Of a stretch of DNA of 8,052 nucleotides, positions 1 through 6,851 are shown piece by piece (the first letter of the stretch is position 1; each line of letters starts with the position of its first letter). The stretch comes from Gammaproteobacteria bacterium (lineage in GTDB: Bacteria; Pseudomonadota; Gammaproteobacteria; Natronospirales; REEB76), in the NCBI GenBank assembly GCA_027317045.1, contig DAHVFI010000286.1, forward strand, positions 1 to 8,052, in the 5' to 3' direction. A program made the position numbers and the translations under genes. The notes beneath the pieces were generated by a model. The model searched no databases, was not told where the DNA came from, and worked only from the letters and a program-made list of their open reading frames with translations.

Positions 1-2
1 GC

Positions 3-560
3 AACCGCAGTGGCACCAAGATGGAGGCCATGCTGCGGGGGCCGATGCGCACCTACAGCAAACCGCTCGATACCGCGCTGCTGGTGGACTGGCTCGAGTC
101 GGGAGCGACCAAGAGCGGCTATGACGCCATCGCGCACCCCATCCTACAGAAGGACTGTTTCGCCTGTCACTCCGGCGAAACCGCCAAGCGCATGGGGATA
201 CCCGACTATTCCACGTACGAGGGTGTGCGCACCGTCACCCAGAGAAACACCGGAGCCTCTCTCGAATCGCTGGTGAAACTATCGCACATACATCTGTTCG
301 GAGTCGGCCTGCTGCTGTTTGTGGTGGGCTTCATTTTCAGGCTGGCGGTACTGAACCGCTGGCTCAAATGGGCATTGATCGTGACGCCGTTCGCCTCGAT
401 CCTGGCGGATATTCTTGCCTGGTTTCTGACCAAGTGGGATCCGCTATATGCCTATGTGGTGGTCATCGCCGGCGCGGTCATGGGGATGGCGTTCACCGCC
501 CAGATCCTGATTTCCCTTTACCAGATCTGGTTGTTGCACGTGCCGCGCGAAGCTCCGTGA
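3..560 (+). CDS. Cytochrome c / multi-pass membrane protein, 3' part (5' end outside window)
   Basis: The frame is open from the left edge, so the true start is missing and the ATG at 21 is probably internal. Numbering from that ATG, a haem c motif CFACH lies at residues 46-50 (bases 156-170). It is followed by about 35 polar residues and then three predicted membrane helices at roughly 88-112, 118-140 and 145-175. The first helix begins with a His-x-His pair (LSHIHLFG) that could bind metal or haem; this is inference. The layout is an extracytoplasmic haem domain fused to a C-terminal membrane anchor. I recall similar proteins sometimes labelled, misleadingly, 'elongation factor-1 alpha'; that needs a search. 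The next gene starts about 70 bp downstream on the same strand, so co-transcription is plausible. A role in respiratory electron transfer is likely, but partner and reaction are unknown. Confidence 0.8.
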   Translation, partial: NRSGTKMEAMLRGPMRTYSKPLDTALLVDWLESGATKSGYDAIAHPILQKDCFACHSGETAKRMGIPDYSTYEGVRTVTQRNTGASLESLVKLSHIHLFGVGLLLFVVGFIFRLAVLNRWLKWALIVTPFASILADILAWFLTKWDPLYAYVVVIAGAVMGMAFTAQILISLYQIWLLHVPREAP

Positions 561-618
561 ACTAGGCACGAGATCGGCCGTAATGGGTGAAACCATCACA
601 GTTTTCTACGCTACCTTG

Positions 619-625
619 AGGAGGA
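619..625 (+). promoter_or_regulatory. Strong ribosome binding site deciding the start at 631
   Basis: GAGGAGG lies 5 bases before ATG 631. The longer in-frame start at 583 has no comparable site and would place 16 extra residues before the signal peptide. Confidence 0.8.
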
Positions 626-630
626 TTACC

Positions 631-1116
631 ATGACAACGCGATACGTCACCGGATGGGTCCCCGCGCTATTGGCGCTGAGCATATTGGGCATCAGTCACG
701 GAGTATTTGCTCAGGACCAGGGGCACGCCCATGTGATTGACGGCGTGGCTGTGTACCTCGGTGTCATTCCCGCCGAACTTATCTCCGACGAATATCCGAA
801 ACAGGCTCCCGAGCACCAGATGCACGGCGGCGTGCCGAGCGGGGATCACTGGCACCATGTGAACGTGGCTATCTACAACGATGCCACCGGCCAGCGCATC
901 ACCAATGCGCATGTGATCGCGCAGGTGTGGTCGCCGGAAGAGGTCAACCTGCCGATCCAGAAAAAATCACTGGAGCCTATGAGCATCGCGGGGGCTAAGA
1001 CCTACGGCAACTATTTCCACATGCCCGGTACCGCAATGTACTTCATCAAGGTGGAAATTGACCGTCCCGGTTACACGCCGATTATCACCACCTTCGAGTA
1101 CTACCATCGATCCTAG
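631..1116 (+). CDS. Exported histidine-rich protein of unknown function
   Basis: The 161-residue product has a clear signal peptide with a probable cut after Ala27 (GVFA|QDQ), so the mature protein should be periplasmic. The start at 631 is preferred over the in-frame ATG at 583 because it has a strong ribosome binding site (GAGGAGG at 619-625, about 5 bases before the ATG) and because the signal peptide begins there. Histidines cluster near the mature N terminus: H32 and H34, H62 and H65, and H73, H75 and H76 in a HWHH motif. The rest looks like a small beta-rich domain ending in FEYYHRS. The His pattern suggests metal binding, perhaps copper or iron, but I do not recognise a named family and make no functional claim. 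It follows a haem-containing membrane protein and precedes a decayed cytochrome gene, so a link to electron transport or metal supply is the best guess. Confidence 0.85.
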   Translation: MTTRYVTGWVPALLALSILGISHGVFAQDQGHAHVIDGVAVYLGVIPAELISDEYPKQAPEHQMHGGVPSGDHWHHVNVAIYNDATGQRITNAHVIAQVWSPEEVNLPIQKKSLEPMSIAGAKTYGNYFHMPGTAMYFIKVEIDRPGYTPIITTFEYYHRS

Positions 1117-1391
1117 CAGATGACAGCACGGGGGTCGCGGCCAACTTAGGGAACCCACAATACCAGCGTAAACTGGTGGCCGTTCACCGTGGATGGCTAG
1201 CACATAGTGGCCGAGCGCCAATCTTGTGGAGCGATTGACGGCAAACTGATCACCGCCTGCGCCCCGACCTTGGCATGGATGCCGGCATAACCGGGAGCGA
1301 ACTGTTGCAGTCGTAATCATTGGCAAACATGCGCTTGGGCAGCGCGGCGAGAGCTGCTCCGTTCCACGCCTCCACTGTCTTTCCATCGGGA
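1117..1391. other. Unassigned, probably degenerate sequence
   Basis: No convincing intact gene was found in these 275 bases. On the - strand, roughly 1290 to 1149, one frame reads like a protein C terminus ending TVNGHQFTLVLWVP and a stop, but it carries an internal TAG and no start. It may be a remnant of an unrelated gene, or chance. No terminator with a T-run is visible after the gene ending at 1116. Confidence 0.35.
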
Positions 1392-1831
1392 CTCCGAAGT
1401 AGAGTACTGACAACGTTCGTCGCGCTGCTTGCCGGTCGTTACCTATTGCTGCAGAGCGGGAGGATATCGGCGAATGCGGATGACAAGCCGAGCCGGCTTG
1501 AACTCTGGATGGCACACACCTCTCTGCGCGCGACGCTGCGGCATCAGGCGCGCCGCCTGAGGGTCCTGATCCGCTGCCGCTGACGAATGCCAATCTGATC
1601 GCTGGGATACGCCTTTATGGAAGGCCGCCGCAATTTGCGAGCGACGGCGTCGAGGATAACCCGCCGGGGTATTCCTTCTGGAAGATCAAACATGGCATTC
1701 GGTTAACCGGAATGCCACCGTTCAAGGGCGCACTGACGGATCAGCAGATATGGACGATTGCGCTCTTTCTAAAGTATATGAATACGTTGCCGCCGACAGT
1801 CGAACATGCATGGCAACAAGTCAGGAACTGA
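1392..1831 (+). pseudogene. Decayed membrane-anchored cytochrome c lacking its haem motif
   Basis: Two frames together spell a familiar cytochrome c layout. Frame 3 from about 1392 to 1550 gives a hydrophobic N-terminal anchor (LTTFVALLAG...), then SANADDKPSRLELWMAH and TSLRATLRHQA. The match then moves to frame 2 near 1551, reading PPEGPDPLPLTNANLIAGIRLY. A one- or two-base indel separates them. In intact relatives a CxxCH segment of some 30-40 residues follows 'GIRLY'. Here the text jumps at about 1618/1619 directly to GRPPQFASDGVEDNPPGY, then WKIKHGIRLTGMPPF with the probable axial Met, then LTDQQIWTIALFLKYMNTLPP, and stops at TGA 1829-1831. No CxxCH exists in any frame here, so the product could not bind haem c covalently. 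Upstream in-frame ATGs at 1320 and 1329 exist but the original start is unclear. Comparison with relatives is from memory. Confidence 0.75.
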
Positions 1832-1844
1832 GGGCGGGCATGTC

Positions 1845-2522
1845 TCACTTGATGTCATGACGCTCAAACGTCTGACGGATATACAAGACGACCCGGCGGA
1901 TATCCTCGGGACTCAGTCGGCTGCCCCACGGAGCCATGGCGCTGCCCGGTTTGCCATACTCCACCACAAACATCAGCCGCTTGTCGCTGATACCCGCCAT
2001 ATCCATGCTGGTGAAATCCTTGGGATTGGGGAACAAGCCGCGGCCCAGCGGAGTTTGGCCGTTGCCCTTATCGCCGTGACAGACGCTACAGTATTTTTGG
2101 TAGACGTGTTCACCCACCAGAATATCGAGCTTGGCATGGGTTATTCCCGCAGGCAGCGGCTGCTGGAGACTGTGGATGTAATTCAGCACATCAAACATAT
2201 CCGCCGGGCTGAGGATTTCCCTCCAACTTGGCATAGCAGTCCCGGCGCGGCCCAGTTCGATGGCGGCAATCATCTGGCTGTCGTCCAACCGGGCCATGAT
2301 GATCGGATCGGCGAAGTCGCGCGGGCGTGGCCTCAAAAGCCGACCGATCGGTGTATCGGCACGGCCATCCGCGCCGTGACAAGCGGCACAATGCTTCTCA
2401 TAGATTGCCTTGCCCCGCAGGGTGCTTCGCTGGGAAACATTGCCGGCAGTGAGCGGCGTGATCCACACCAGACTGAAGATGAACCAGGCGATCACAAAAG
2501 CCACAAGGCGGTAAGTTTTCAT
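1845..2522 (-). CDS. Dihaem c-type cytochrome, periplasmic
   Basis: The 225-residue product has a signal peptide or N-terminal anchor (hydrophobic residues about 6-24, possible cut near Ala26) and two similar cytochrome c domains. Haem motifs are CAACH at 45-49 and CSVCH at 145-149, exactly 100 residues apart. Likely axial methionines are M97 (GTAMPSW) and M196 (GSAMAPW). Each domain also carries a similar P-x-P-x-D-F segment (about 65-70 and 165-170), pointing to internal duplication. The start at 2522 is chosen over the longer reading to 2555 because AAAGGA lies just before it and the signal peptide begins there. It is the last gene of the probable cytochrome operon and would accept or pass electrons in the periplasm. 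It is dihaem like Cyc1 of the Acidithiobacillus iron-oxidation chain, but the sequence reads as a general class I dihaem protein rather than a typical c4. Confidence 0.9.
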   Translation of the reverse strand: MKTYRLVAFVIAWFIFSLVWITPLTAGNVSQRSTLRGKAIYEKHCAACHGADGRADTPIGRLLRPRPRDFADPIIMARLDDSQMIAAIELGRAGTAMPSWREILSPADMFDVLNYIHSLQQPLPAGITHAKLDILVGEHVYQKYCSVCHGDKGNGQTPLGRGLFPNPKDFTSMDMAGISDKRLMFVVEYGKPGSAMAPWGSRLSPEDIRRVVLYIRQTFERHDIK

Positions 2523-2660
2523 CTTGAGTCCTTTGCCGTGTTTTCTGACAATCAATACGGCTGCTTCGCGTCGGTTCGATCCCAGACATGGATACCGGCC
2601 TTTACCCGCTCAGATGTGCAGCTCCGTCTGCCGGCAATCGCAACAAGCATCACTTCCCTC

Positions 2661-2676
2661 GCGGTGCTAACACCGC
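2661..2676 (-). repeat. Small hairpin downstream of the monohaem cytochrome gene
   Basis: GCGGTG and CACCGC form a perfect 6-bp stem with a 4-base loop, 8 bp after the stop of the monohaem cytochrome gene. No T-run follows on the - strand, so it is more likely an RNA-stabilising or attenuating hairpin than a full terminator. Confidence 0.4.
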
Positions 2677-2683
2677 TCCCGGT

Positions 2684-3043
2684 TCATTTGCCTAATACGC
2701 CAAACGTCTGCCGCATATAGGCCAGGATCGCCAAAATATCCGCCCGGCTGAGCGAGGGATTGCCGCCATTGGGAGGCATTGCCATGGGCGACCCCGGGCT
2801 CTGATAGCCGTTCATGACCCTGTCCAGCAGCAGCTTGTCCGGGTTGCTGAGCACGCCGCCCTTGGCGGTGAAATCCGGCGCCCCGGGGATGGTGCCTTTG
2901 CCGTCCGCGCCATGACAGGCAACACAGTTCTGGTTATAGATCTGCTCACCGTTCGGCGCATTGCCGGCAACCGCACCGAGGGATGCCATCATCAGTAACA
3001 GGAACCTGAATCCCAGGCCGGCCAGCAAAGTACGTAAGCGCAT
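2684..3043 (-). CDS. Small monohaem cytochrome c, periplasmic
   Basis: The 119-residue product has a signal peptide (RLRTLLAG... to about Ala26), a single haem motif CVACH at residues 40-44, and the sixth-ligand region SPMAMPP with Met89 (or Met87) as probable axial ligand. The C-terminal helix LSRADILAILAYMRQTFG is typical of the class I fold. Size and motifs fit the cytochrome c5/c553-like group (Cytochrome_CBB3 type domain). The start at 3043 is preferred to 3082 because AGAGGA lies 8 bases upstream and the signal peptide begins there. It sits 63 bp after the cytochrome-porin gene and 161 bp before the dihaem gene, all on the same strand. A role as soluble shuttle between the outer-membrane conduit and inner-membrane acceptors is inferred. 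Confidence 0.9.
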   Translation of the reverse strand: MRLRTLLAGLGFRFLLLMMASLGAVAGNAPNGEQIYNQNCVACHGADGKGTIPGAPDFTAKGGVLSNPDKLLLDRVMNGYQSPGSPMAMPPNGGNPSLSRADILAILAYMRQTFGVLGK

Positions 3044-3106
3044 ATCGGATATCCTCTGGTGCGCGGGTCGGCGGCCGGTCAATGACGATGACGGGCCATG
3101 CCGTCC

Positions 3107-4453
3107 CTAAAAAGACAACATGACGTTGACATAAAACGTGTTGTTATCTGCCGCATTGCGGCCGTTGCCGTCGTAATTGCCGGCGGCGCCGTTGAATTTG
3201 CGGTACAGGGTGTATTGTGTAGCGAGCTTCAGGTTCTGCCAAGGCAAGTAGTCGAATTCGATGGTATAGCCTCTGCTGTTCGGACTGCCCGTCCGGCTAC
3301 CGGAAACGGCGGCGACCGTGCCCACGCAGTCGGTGTTGCCGTTGTAGAGCAGGCAATCGGTTGCGCCCACGGTCTGGAAATACCCCAGTGTCACCCCGTA
3401 GCGGCGGGCATAAATCCAGCTGCCGTTGGCCGATAGAAAATGTGTCACGTCGGATGGATTGGAGGTGGTGGTGGCGCCCCAAACGGTCTTTTCGTGGATG
3501 TAGCTGCCGTGCAGCTCCAGGATGTTGAGCCCGTCCGGCGCAAAATACTGATACTGGCCGTCCACGCCAAGGTCCGTGTAGCGGTCCATCATGGGACTCG
3601 TCCCCATCGGGCGGTAATCGGCGCGCAGGCCAAAGACACCGAACTCCACGCTGTGGGCGGCCGTGTCGCGGCTCCAGGCGAGCCGCAGATACGGCGCGGT
3701 ACCGCTGATGGACATGTCCAAGGTGCCCACCGGCTGGCCTTGGGGCGCGGAGCGGTAGAAAGAAACATCCCCGTACCAGTCGCCGCGCTTGCTGTAGCCC
3801 CCCACGCCGAGGACGTTGGAGGCCGCATTCATGCTGCTGATGAACGGCCCGGCCGCCGGGGTCGGCGCGGAAGCCGACGCCACGAATGGATAGCCGTAGG
3901 CCGGCGTGCTGTTCCAGACATCCTCCAGAGTGGGCGCGTTGTTGAACGTCACGCCATACACGCTCTCCGTGCCTCCCCAGTTCACATGGTTGGCGTAGCG
4001 CACGTCCACCATACCTACCACCATTTTGCCGGAATCCTGATCGTAACCGAGCTCGATGAAGGTGCCGACGTGCGGCGTCGCCGCCCCCGCCAGATAGAGC
4101 GACAGGCTTTGCGGAAATGCGGAGCTGGGATTCTGCTGTCCCGGTACCGCCCGGTCGAGACTGGTCAGGCCCACCTGTACGATGGCGGAAATCGGCATCT
4201 CCCTGTTGAGACTCAGGCCGGGCGCCTGCCTGGTCTCCTTGGCCATCACTTGCGTTAGACCGGTCATGGTATAGCCGTTCAGCTTGAACTGCCTGCCGAA
4301 GGGAGTAAGAGCGGGATAAAGGGTGTGACAAGCGGCGCAGGTGAGCCCTGTCTGGCGCGTGTAACTCGGTACCGCCCGGGCCGCCGGCACAAACGCCGCC
4401 ATGCCCAACGTCGCCAATATCAACATCAGTACACTGCGATTGAGGGTGCGCAT
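3107..4453 (-). CDS. Cyc2-like outer-membrane cytochrome-porin fusion
   Basis: The 448-residue product has a signal peptide cut after Ala27 (AARA|VPS). A single haem motif CAACH lies at 39-43, within VPSYTRQTGLTCAACHTLYP, and is followed by LTPFGRQFKLNGYTMTG. The remaining 380 or so residues alternate short amphipathic strands and Gly/Asn/Ser-rich turns and end in a terminal Phe (NVMLSF), the usual outer-membrane beta-barrel signature. This N-terminal monohaem plus C-terminal barrel layout is that of Cyc2-type proteins, which carry electrons across the outer membrane in Fe(II) oxidisers. Related fusions of unknown substrate are also widespread, so the iron assignment is not proved. Two cysteines, C367 and C376, may form a disulfide in a loop. 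GGGGAG lies 7 bases before the ATG. It is first in the cytochrome operon and has an FNR-type palindrome upstream. Confidence 0.8.
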   Translation of the reverse strand: MRTLNRSVLMLILATLGMAAFVPAARAVPSYTRQTGLTCAACHTLYPALTPFGRQFKLNGYTMTGLTQVMAKETRQAPGLSLNREMPISAIVQVGLTSLDRAVPGQQNPSSAFPQSLSLYLAGAATPHVGTFIELGYDQDSGKMVVGMVDVRYANHVNWGGTESVYGVTFNNAPTLEDVWNSTPAYGYPFVASASAPTPAAGPFISSMNAASNVLGVGGYSKRGDWYGDVSFYRSAPQGQPVGTLDMSISGTAPYLRLAWSRDTAAHSVEFGVFGLRADYRPMGTSPMMDRYTDLGVDGQYQYFAPDGLNILELHGSYIHEKTVWGATTTSNPSDVTHFLSANGSWIYARRYGVTLGYFQTVGATDCLLYNGNTDCVGTVAAVSGSRTGSPNSRGYTIEFDYLPWQNLKLATQYTLYRKFNGAAGNYDGNGRNAADNNTFYVNVMLSF

Positions 4454-4515
4454 GACTCATCTCCCCGCGCAAGTATTCTTCACGATAACTACATACCTGG
4501 GAGACAACGCGTGCC

Positions 4516-4529
4516 TTGACCTAGGTCAA
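4516..4529 (-). promoter_or_regulatory. FNR/CRP-family operator, perfect palindrome
   Basis: TTGACCTAGGTCAA is a perfect 14-bp inverted repeat (TTGAC-N4-GTCAA), one position per half-site away from the FNR consensus TTGAT-N4-ATCAA. Its centre is about 70 bases before the ATG at 4453. A class II site centred at -41.5 would put the transcript start near 4481, leaving a leader of about 27 bases; the sequence around 4488-4496 (TATGT/TGTAGT) is a weak -10 match. Oxygen, nitrosative or redox control of the cytochrome operon is inferred. Confidence 0.55.
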
Positions 4530-4589
4530 CTAACCCTGTGATGGAACCAGGACTCGATATGTCGGTATCTCATGGCGCAGCATCACAGA

Positions 4590-5391
4590 TCACCATTCCC
4601 AAGGTATTGTCACGGCACCCAACATGCCTCCCCAATGCGTCAGTGCGATGTACGCGTCGCCCAGGATACAAACAAACATTGTGGGTGTAACGGCCGCAAT
4701 CCGCGCGGGATACGACACGGCATTCTGTGTCGCCCCCGGATCAAGCAGCATCCACCAGAAAAAAGGCCGCTGATGAGCATGGTCACATGTGCAAACTCGT
4801 CGAGAGAGTCGTGTAACGCGATAAGGTCCATGAAATGTGGAATTTGCCGGAAATAGAGAGCGAAGACGAACAGTAAGGATGCACCTAATGGGTGCACAAG
4901 CACTCTACATACTCGCCGCAACGCCCGATTGCGAACCAGCGGCTTCAGAAGCCTCCGCCGCAAGGGATCCGGTAATTCCCGCAATGAGTGGTGCGAGCGG
5001 AACTCCGAGCGCCAATAGAAGCGGTGCAACCATGTGCAGCAGCGTTTGCTGAACCTGATGCACAAAATAGAGGTCTCTGGCCAGCGTGTCGATGGGCGGG
5101 GCGATAACCGCAAAGGCGGTAAATAGCCAAAGATAGGCGAAAACCTGATTGGCGGCACTGACTCCGCCCCTGCCTCCCGCCAAGCGGCGCACACCGTGCC
5201 CATACCGCAGGACGACAAGCACAGTCAAAACGACAAGCCACCACACCCATCCGGAAAATACCTCCCCTTGAAGCATCTGCCCATGTTTGGACGCGACCAC
5301 AAAATAAATTGTAATTCCCGCCTCGAGCCAGTCCCCGAGGAAAAAACAGCACCGCCAAAGTGATAATTTGCGGCCGTCCAAAGCCGATCAA
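4590..5391 (-). pseudogene. ctaG: ctaG-type cytochrome oxidase assembly factor with two compensating frameshifts
   Basis: The reading is split over frames. The first part (from about 5381 to 4974) has membrane helices and a conserved core: APPIDTLARDLYFVHQVQQ, then LLHMVAPLLLALGVPLAPLIAGI. Removing one base near 4973 continues it as PDPLRRRLLKPLVRNRALRR and then ALYFRQIPHFMDLIALHDSL. At a run of six T (4759-4764 on this strand) adding one base restores GLFFWWMLLDPGATQNAV, then TPTMFVCILGDAYIALTHWG, ending at TGA 4592-4590. The first and last parts are in the same frame, so the +1 and -1 changes cancel. The repaired length of about 263 residues fits the CtaG (Caa3_CtaG) family, which helps assemble copper-haem oxidases. 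One family histidine in HxxQH appears as Gln (HQVQQ). The N terminus is uncertain: no ATG, only TTG at 5381 or 5391, and the latter frame reads more like a signal peptide. Sequencing error at the homopolymer is possible. Confidence 0.75.
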
Positions 5392-5525
5392 TTGCCGCTT
5401 TGGTACCGCGGTCCGGCATCCTCACTGGGGATCATCTCTGTCTCCAAGATAACGTGACGAATGAAATCGGCGGAGGCGTGTTCGCCGCTCGCTTCCCGAC
5501 TTCCGGCCGGTACCGCATCCGGGAT

Positions 5526-6191
5526 TCAGGACTCGAGACTTACCCTTAGACCACCGGCGATGGCGAAGGGTGCAAGTGTCAGCGCCAACACCAGCATGGC
5601 GCCAAGAAAATACAAGGGCGCCGCCGCCGGCTCAGCGAGTGCCGCTCGACCGGCAGCCGCTGCGCCGAAAATCAACACCGGCACCGATAGTGGCAACACC
5701 AAAATGGGCAATAGCATGCCGCCGCGCCGTAATCCCACCGTCAGGCCGGCACCCACTGCGCCTAAAAAACTCAGCACCGGTGTGCCCAAAAGCAGGCCCA
5801 TGACCAGCACATCCATGGCGTTCGTCGGGTAATTCAACAACAACGCCATCAACGACGACAGGATTACTAGTGGCAGCCCAGTCACCAGCCAATGGGTGAA
5901 TACCCGCAGCAACACCATCCATTCCAGGGGGATCGGACTCAACAGCATCAGTTCGAGACTACCATCTTCGTAATCGCTCTTGAATAGACTATCTTGACCG
6001 ATCAAGCCCGCCAACAGAGCCGCTACCCAAATAACTCCCGGTGCAAGACTGCGCAACAAGGCCGGTTCCGGGCTAAGCGCCAGCGGAAACAGAGCTGTGA
6101 CGATCACGAAAAAAATCACCGGCGTGACCAGCTCGCCTCTGCGGCGATAGGCCAAGCGTAAATCACGCTCAATGAGCGCAGTGACCCTCAC
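5526..6191 (-). CDS. ccmB: Haem exporter membrane subunit CcmB
   Basis: The 221-residue product matches CcmB in length and content: a short basic N terminus (ALIERDLRLAYRRRGE), then six predicted membrane helices spread over residues about 20-215, and conserved text such as SDYEDGSLELMLLSP and RRGGMLLPILVLPL. CcmB forms the membrane part of the CcmAB(CD) ABC system of cytochrome c maturation System I, which acts in haem handling and release of CcmE at the inner membrane. The start is GTG at 6191, overlapping the ccmA stop as GTGA, so the two are translationally coupled. The same frame runs upstream to 6359 but only as a shadow inside ccmA. The following gene is ctaG rather than ccmC, which is unusual for this system. 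Confidence 0.93.
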   Translation of the reverse strand: MRVTALIERDLRLAYRRRGELVTPVIFFVIVTALFPLALSPEPALLRSLAPGVIWVAALLAGLIGQDSLFKSDYEDGSLELMLLSPIPLEWMVLLRVFTHWLVTGLPLVILSSLMALLLNYPTNAMDVLVMGLLLGTPVLSFLGAVGAGLTVGLRRGGMLLPILVLPLSVPVLIFGAAAAGRAALAEPAAAPLYFLGAMLVLALTLAPFAIAGGLRVSLES

Positions 6192-6841
6192 GCTGCCAAT
6201 CCCAGGGCCACGGCTTTGACCGGGAAGGGCCCGAGGTCCAATAACTGATGGGTGGCAAATACCGCGATCCCGCCGCCGGCCAGATGCGCTTTCAGCATTT
6301 CGGTCAGTAATGCCACTCCTGACACATCCAAACTGGCGAGGGGCTCGTCTAAAAACCACAGGCGAGCTCTGGCGAGCAGCAGGCGTGCGAGCGCCGTGCG
6401 CCTGCGTTGGCCCATCGACAACATCCCGCAGGGGAGATCCGCCTGCGCACTCAACCCCACCCTTTCCAGAACTCCCTTCACATCGTCCACACCGCCGCTA
6501 TCCGGCAGTGCCAGCAGCGCACAAAAAGCGGCCAGATTCTCCCGTGGGCTCAAACCCAGTTTGACGCCATTGCTGTGGCCCAGGTAAGCCAGACACGCAC
6601 GGTATTCCGCACCGGTACGACGCAGGGATTCGCCGCGCCAGCGCACCTCCCCTTCATCGGCACGGCCGAGGCCCGTGAGCACACGAATCAAGGTGGTTTT
6701 GCCGGCGCCGTTTTGGCCCTGCACCTGCAGCGCCTCGCCGGCGGATAACTGGAAACTAAGACCCCGGCATAAACAGCGCTCTCCACGCCAAATGGCCAGG
6801 TTGTGGACCGAGAGGGTTTGTGAGGTGGCCGGTTCGTACAT
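6188..6841 (-). CDS. ccmA: Haem exporter ATP-binding subunit CcmA
   Basis: The 217-residue ABC ATPase of System I cytochrome c maturation works in the cytoplasm with CcmB. Visible motifs are Walker A GQNGAGKT at 42-49, signature LSMGQ at 141-145, Walker B ending LWFLDEP with D165/E166, D-loop SLD at 170-172, and the switch His at 198 (ATHQ). The N-terminal text RGERCLCRGLSFQLSAGEAL and length are typical of CcmA rather than other ABC proteins. The ATG at 6841 is the only possible start, because an in-frame TAA lies at 6850-6848 and no alternative start codon lies before the conserved part. There is no Shine-Dalgarno sequence: the tRNA-Leu CCA end is only 10 bp upstream. The stop overlaps the ccmB start. 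Confidence 0.95.
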   Translation of the reverse strand: MYEPATSQTLSVHNLAIWRGERCLCRGLSFQLSAGEALQVQGQNGAGKTTLIRVLTGLGRADEGEVRWRGESLRRTGAEYRACLAYLGHSNGVKLGLSPRENLAAFCALLALPDSGGVDDVKGVLERVGLSAQADLPCGMLSMGQRRRTALARLLLARARLWFLDEPLASLDVSGVALLTEMLKAHLAGGGIAVFATHQLLDLGPFPVKAVALGLAA

Positions 6842-6851
6842 GGATCGTTAT

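Noticed and set aside
967..1593. Long - strand open frame of 208 codons overlapping the His-rich gene and the cytochrome remnant
   Set aside because: Its composition is Arg/Ser/Pro/Gly-rich without domains, and it overlaps clear + strand protein text at both ends. It is a high-GC shadow.
1806..2720. + strand open frame of 304 codons opposite the dihaem cytochrome
   Set aside because: It is the antisense of a gene with two CxxCH motifs and a good start. It has no recognisable domain of its own.
3297..4472. - strand open frame of 391 codons overlapping the cytochrome-porin gene
   Set aside because: The other frame has signal peptide, CxxCH, beta-strand pattern and ribosome binding site. This one is an Arg/Gly-rich shadow.
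5468..5487. CGGCG...CGCCG hairpin after ccmB as a terminator
   Set aside because: The stem is only 5 bp with a 10-base loop and no real T-run. It is too weak to call in GC-rich DNA.
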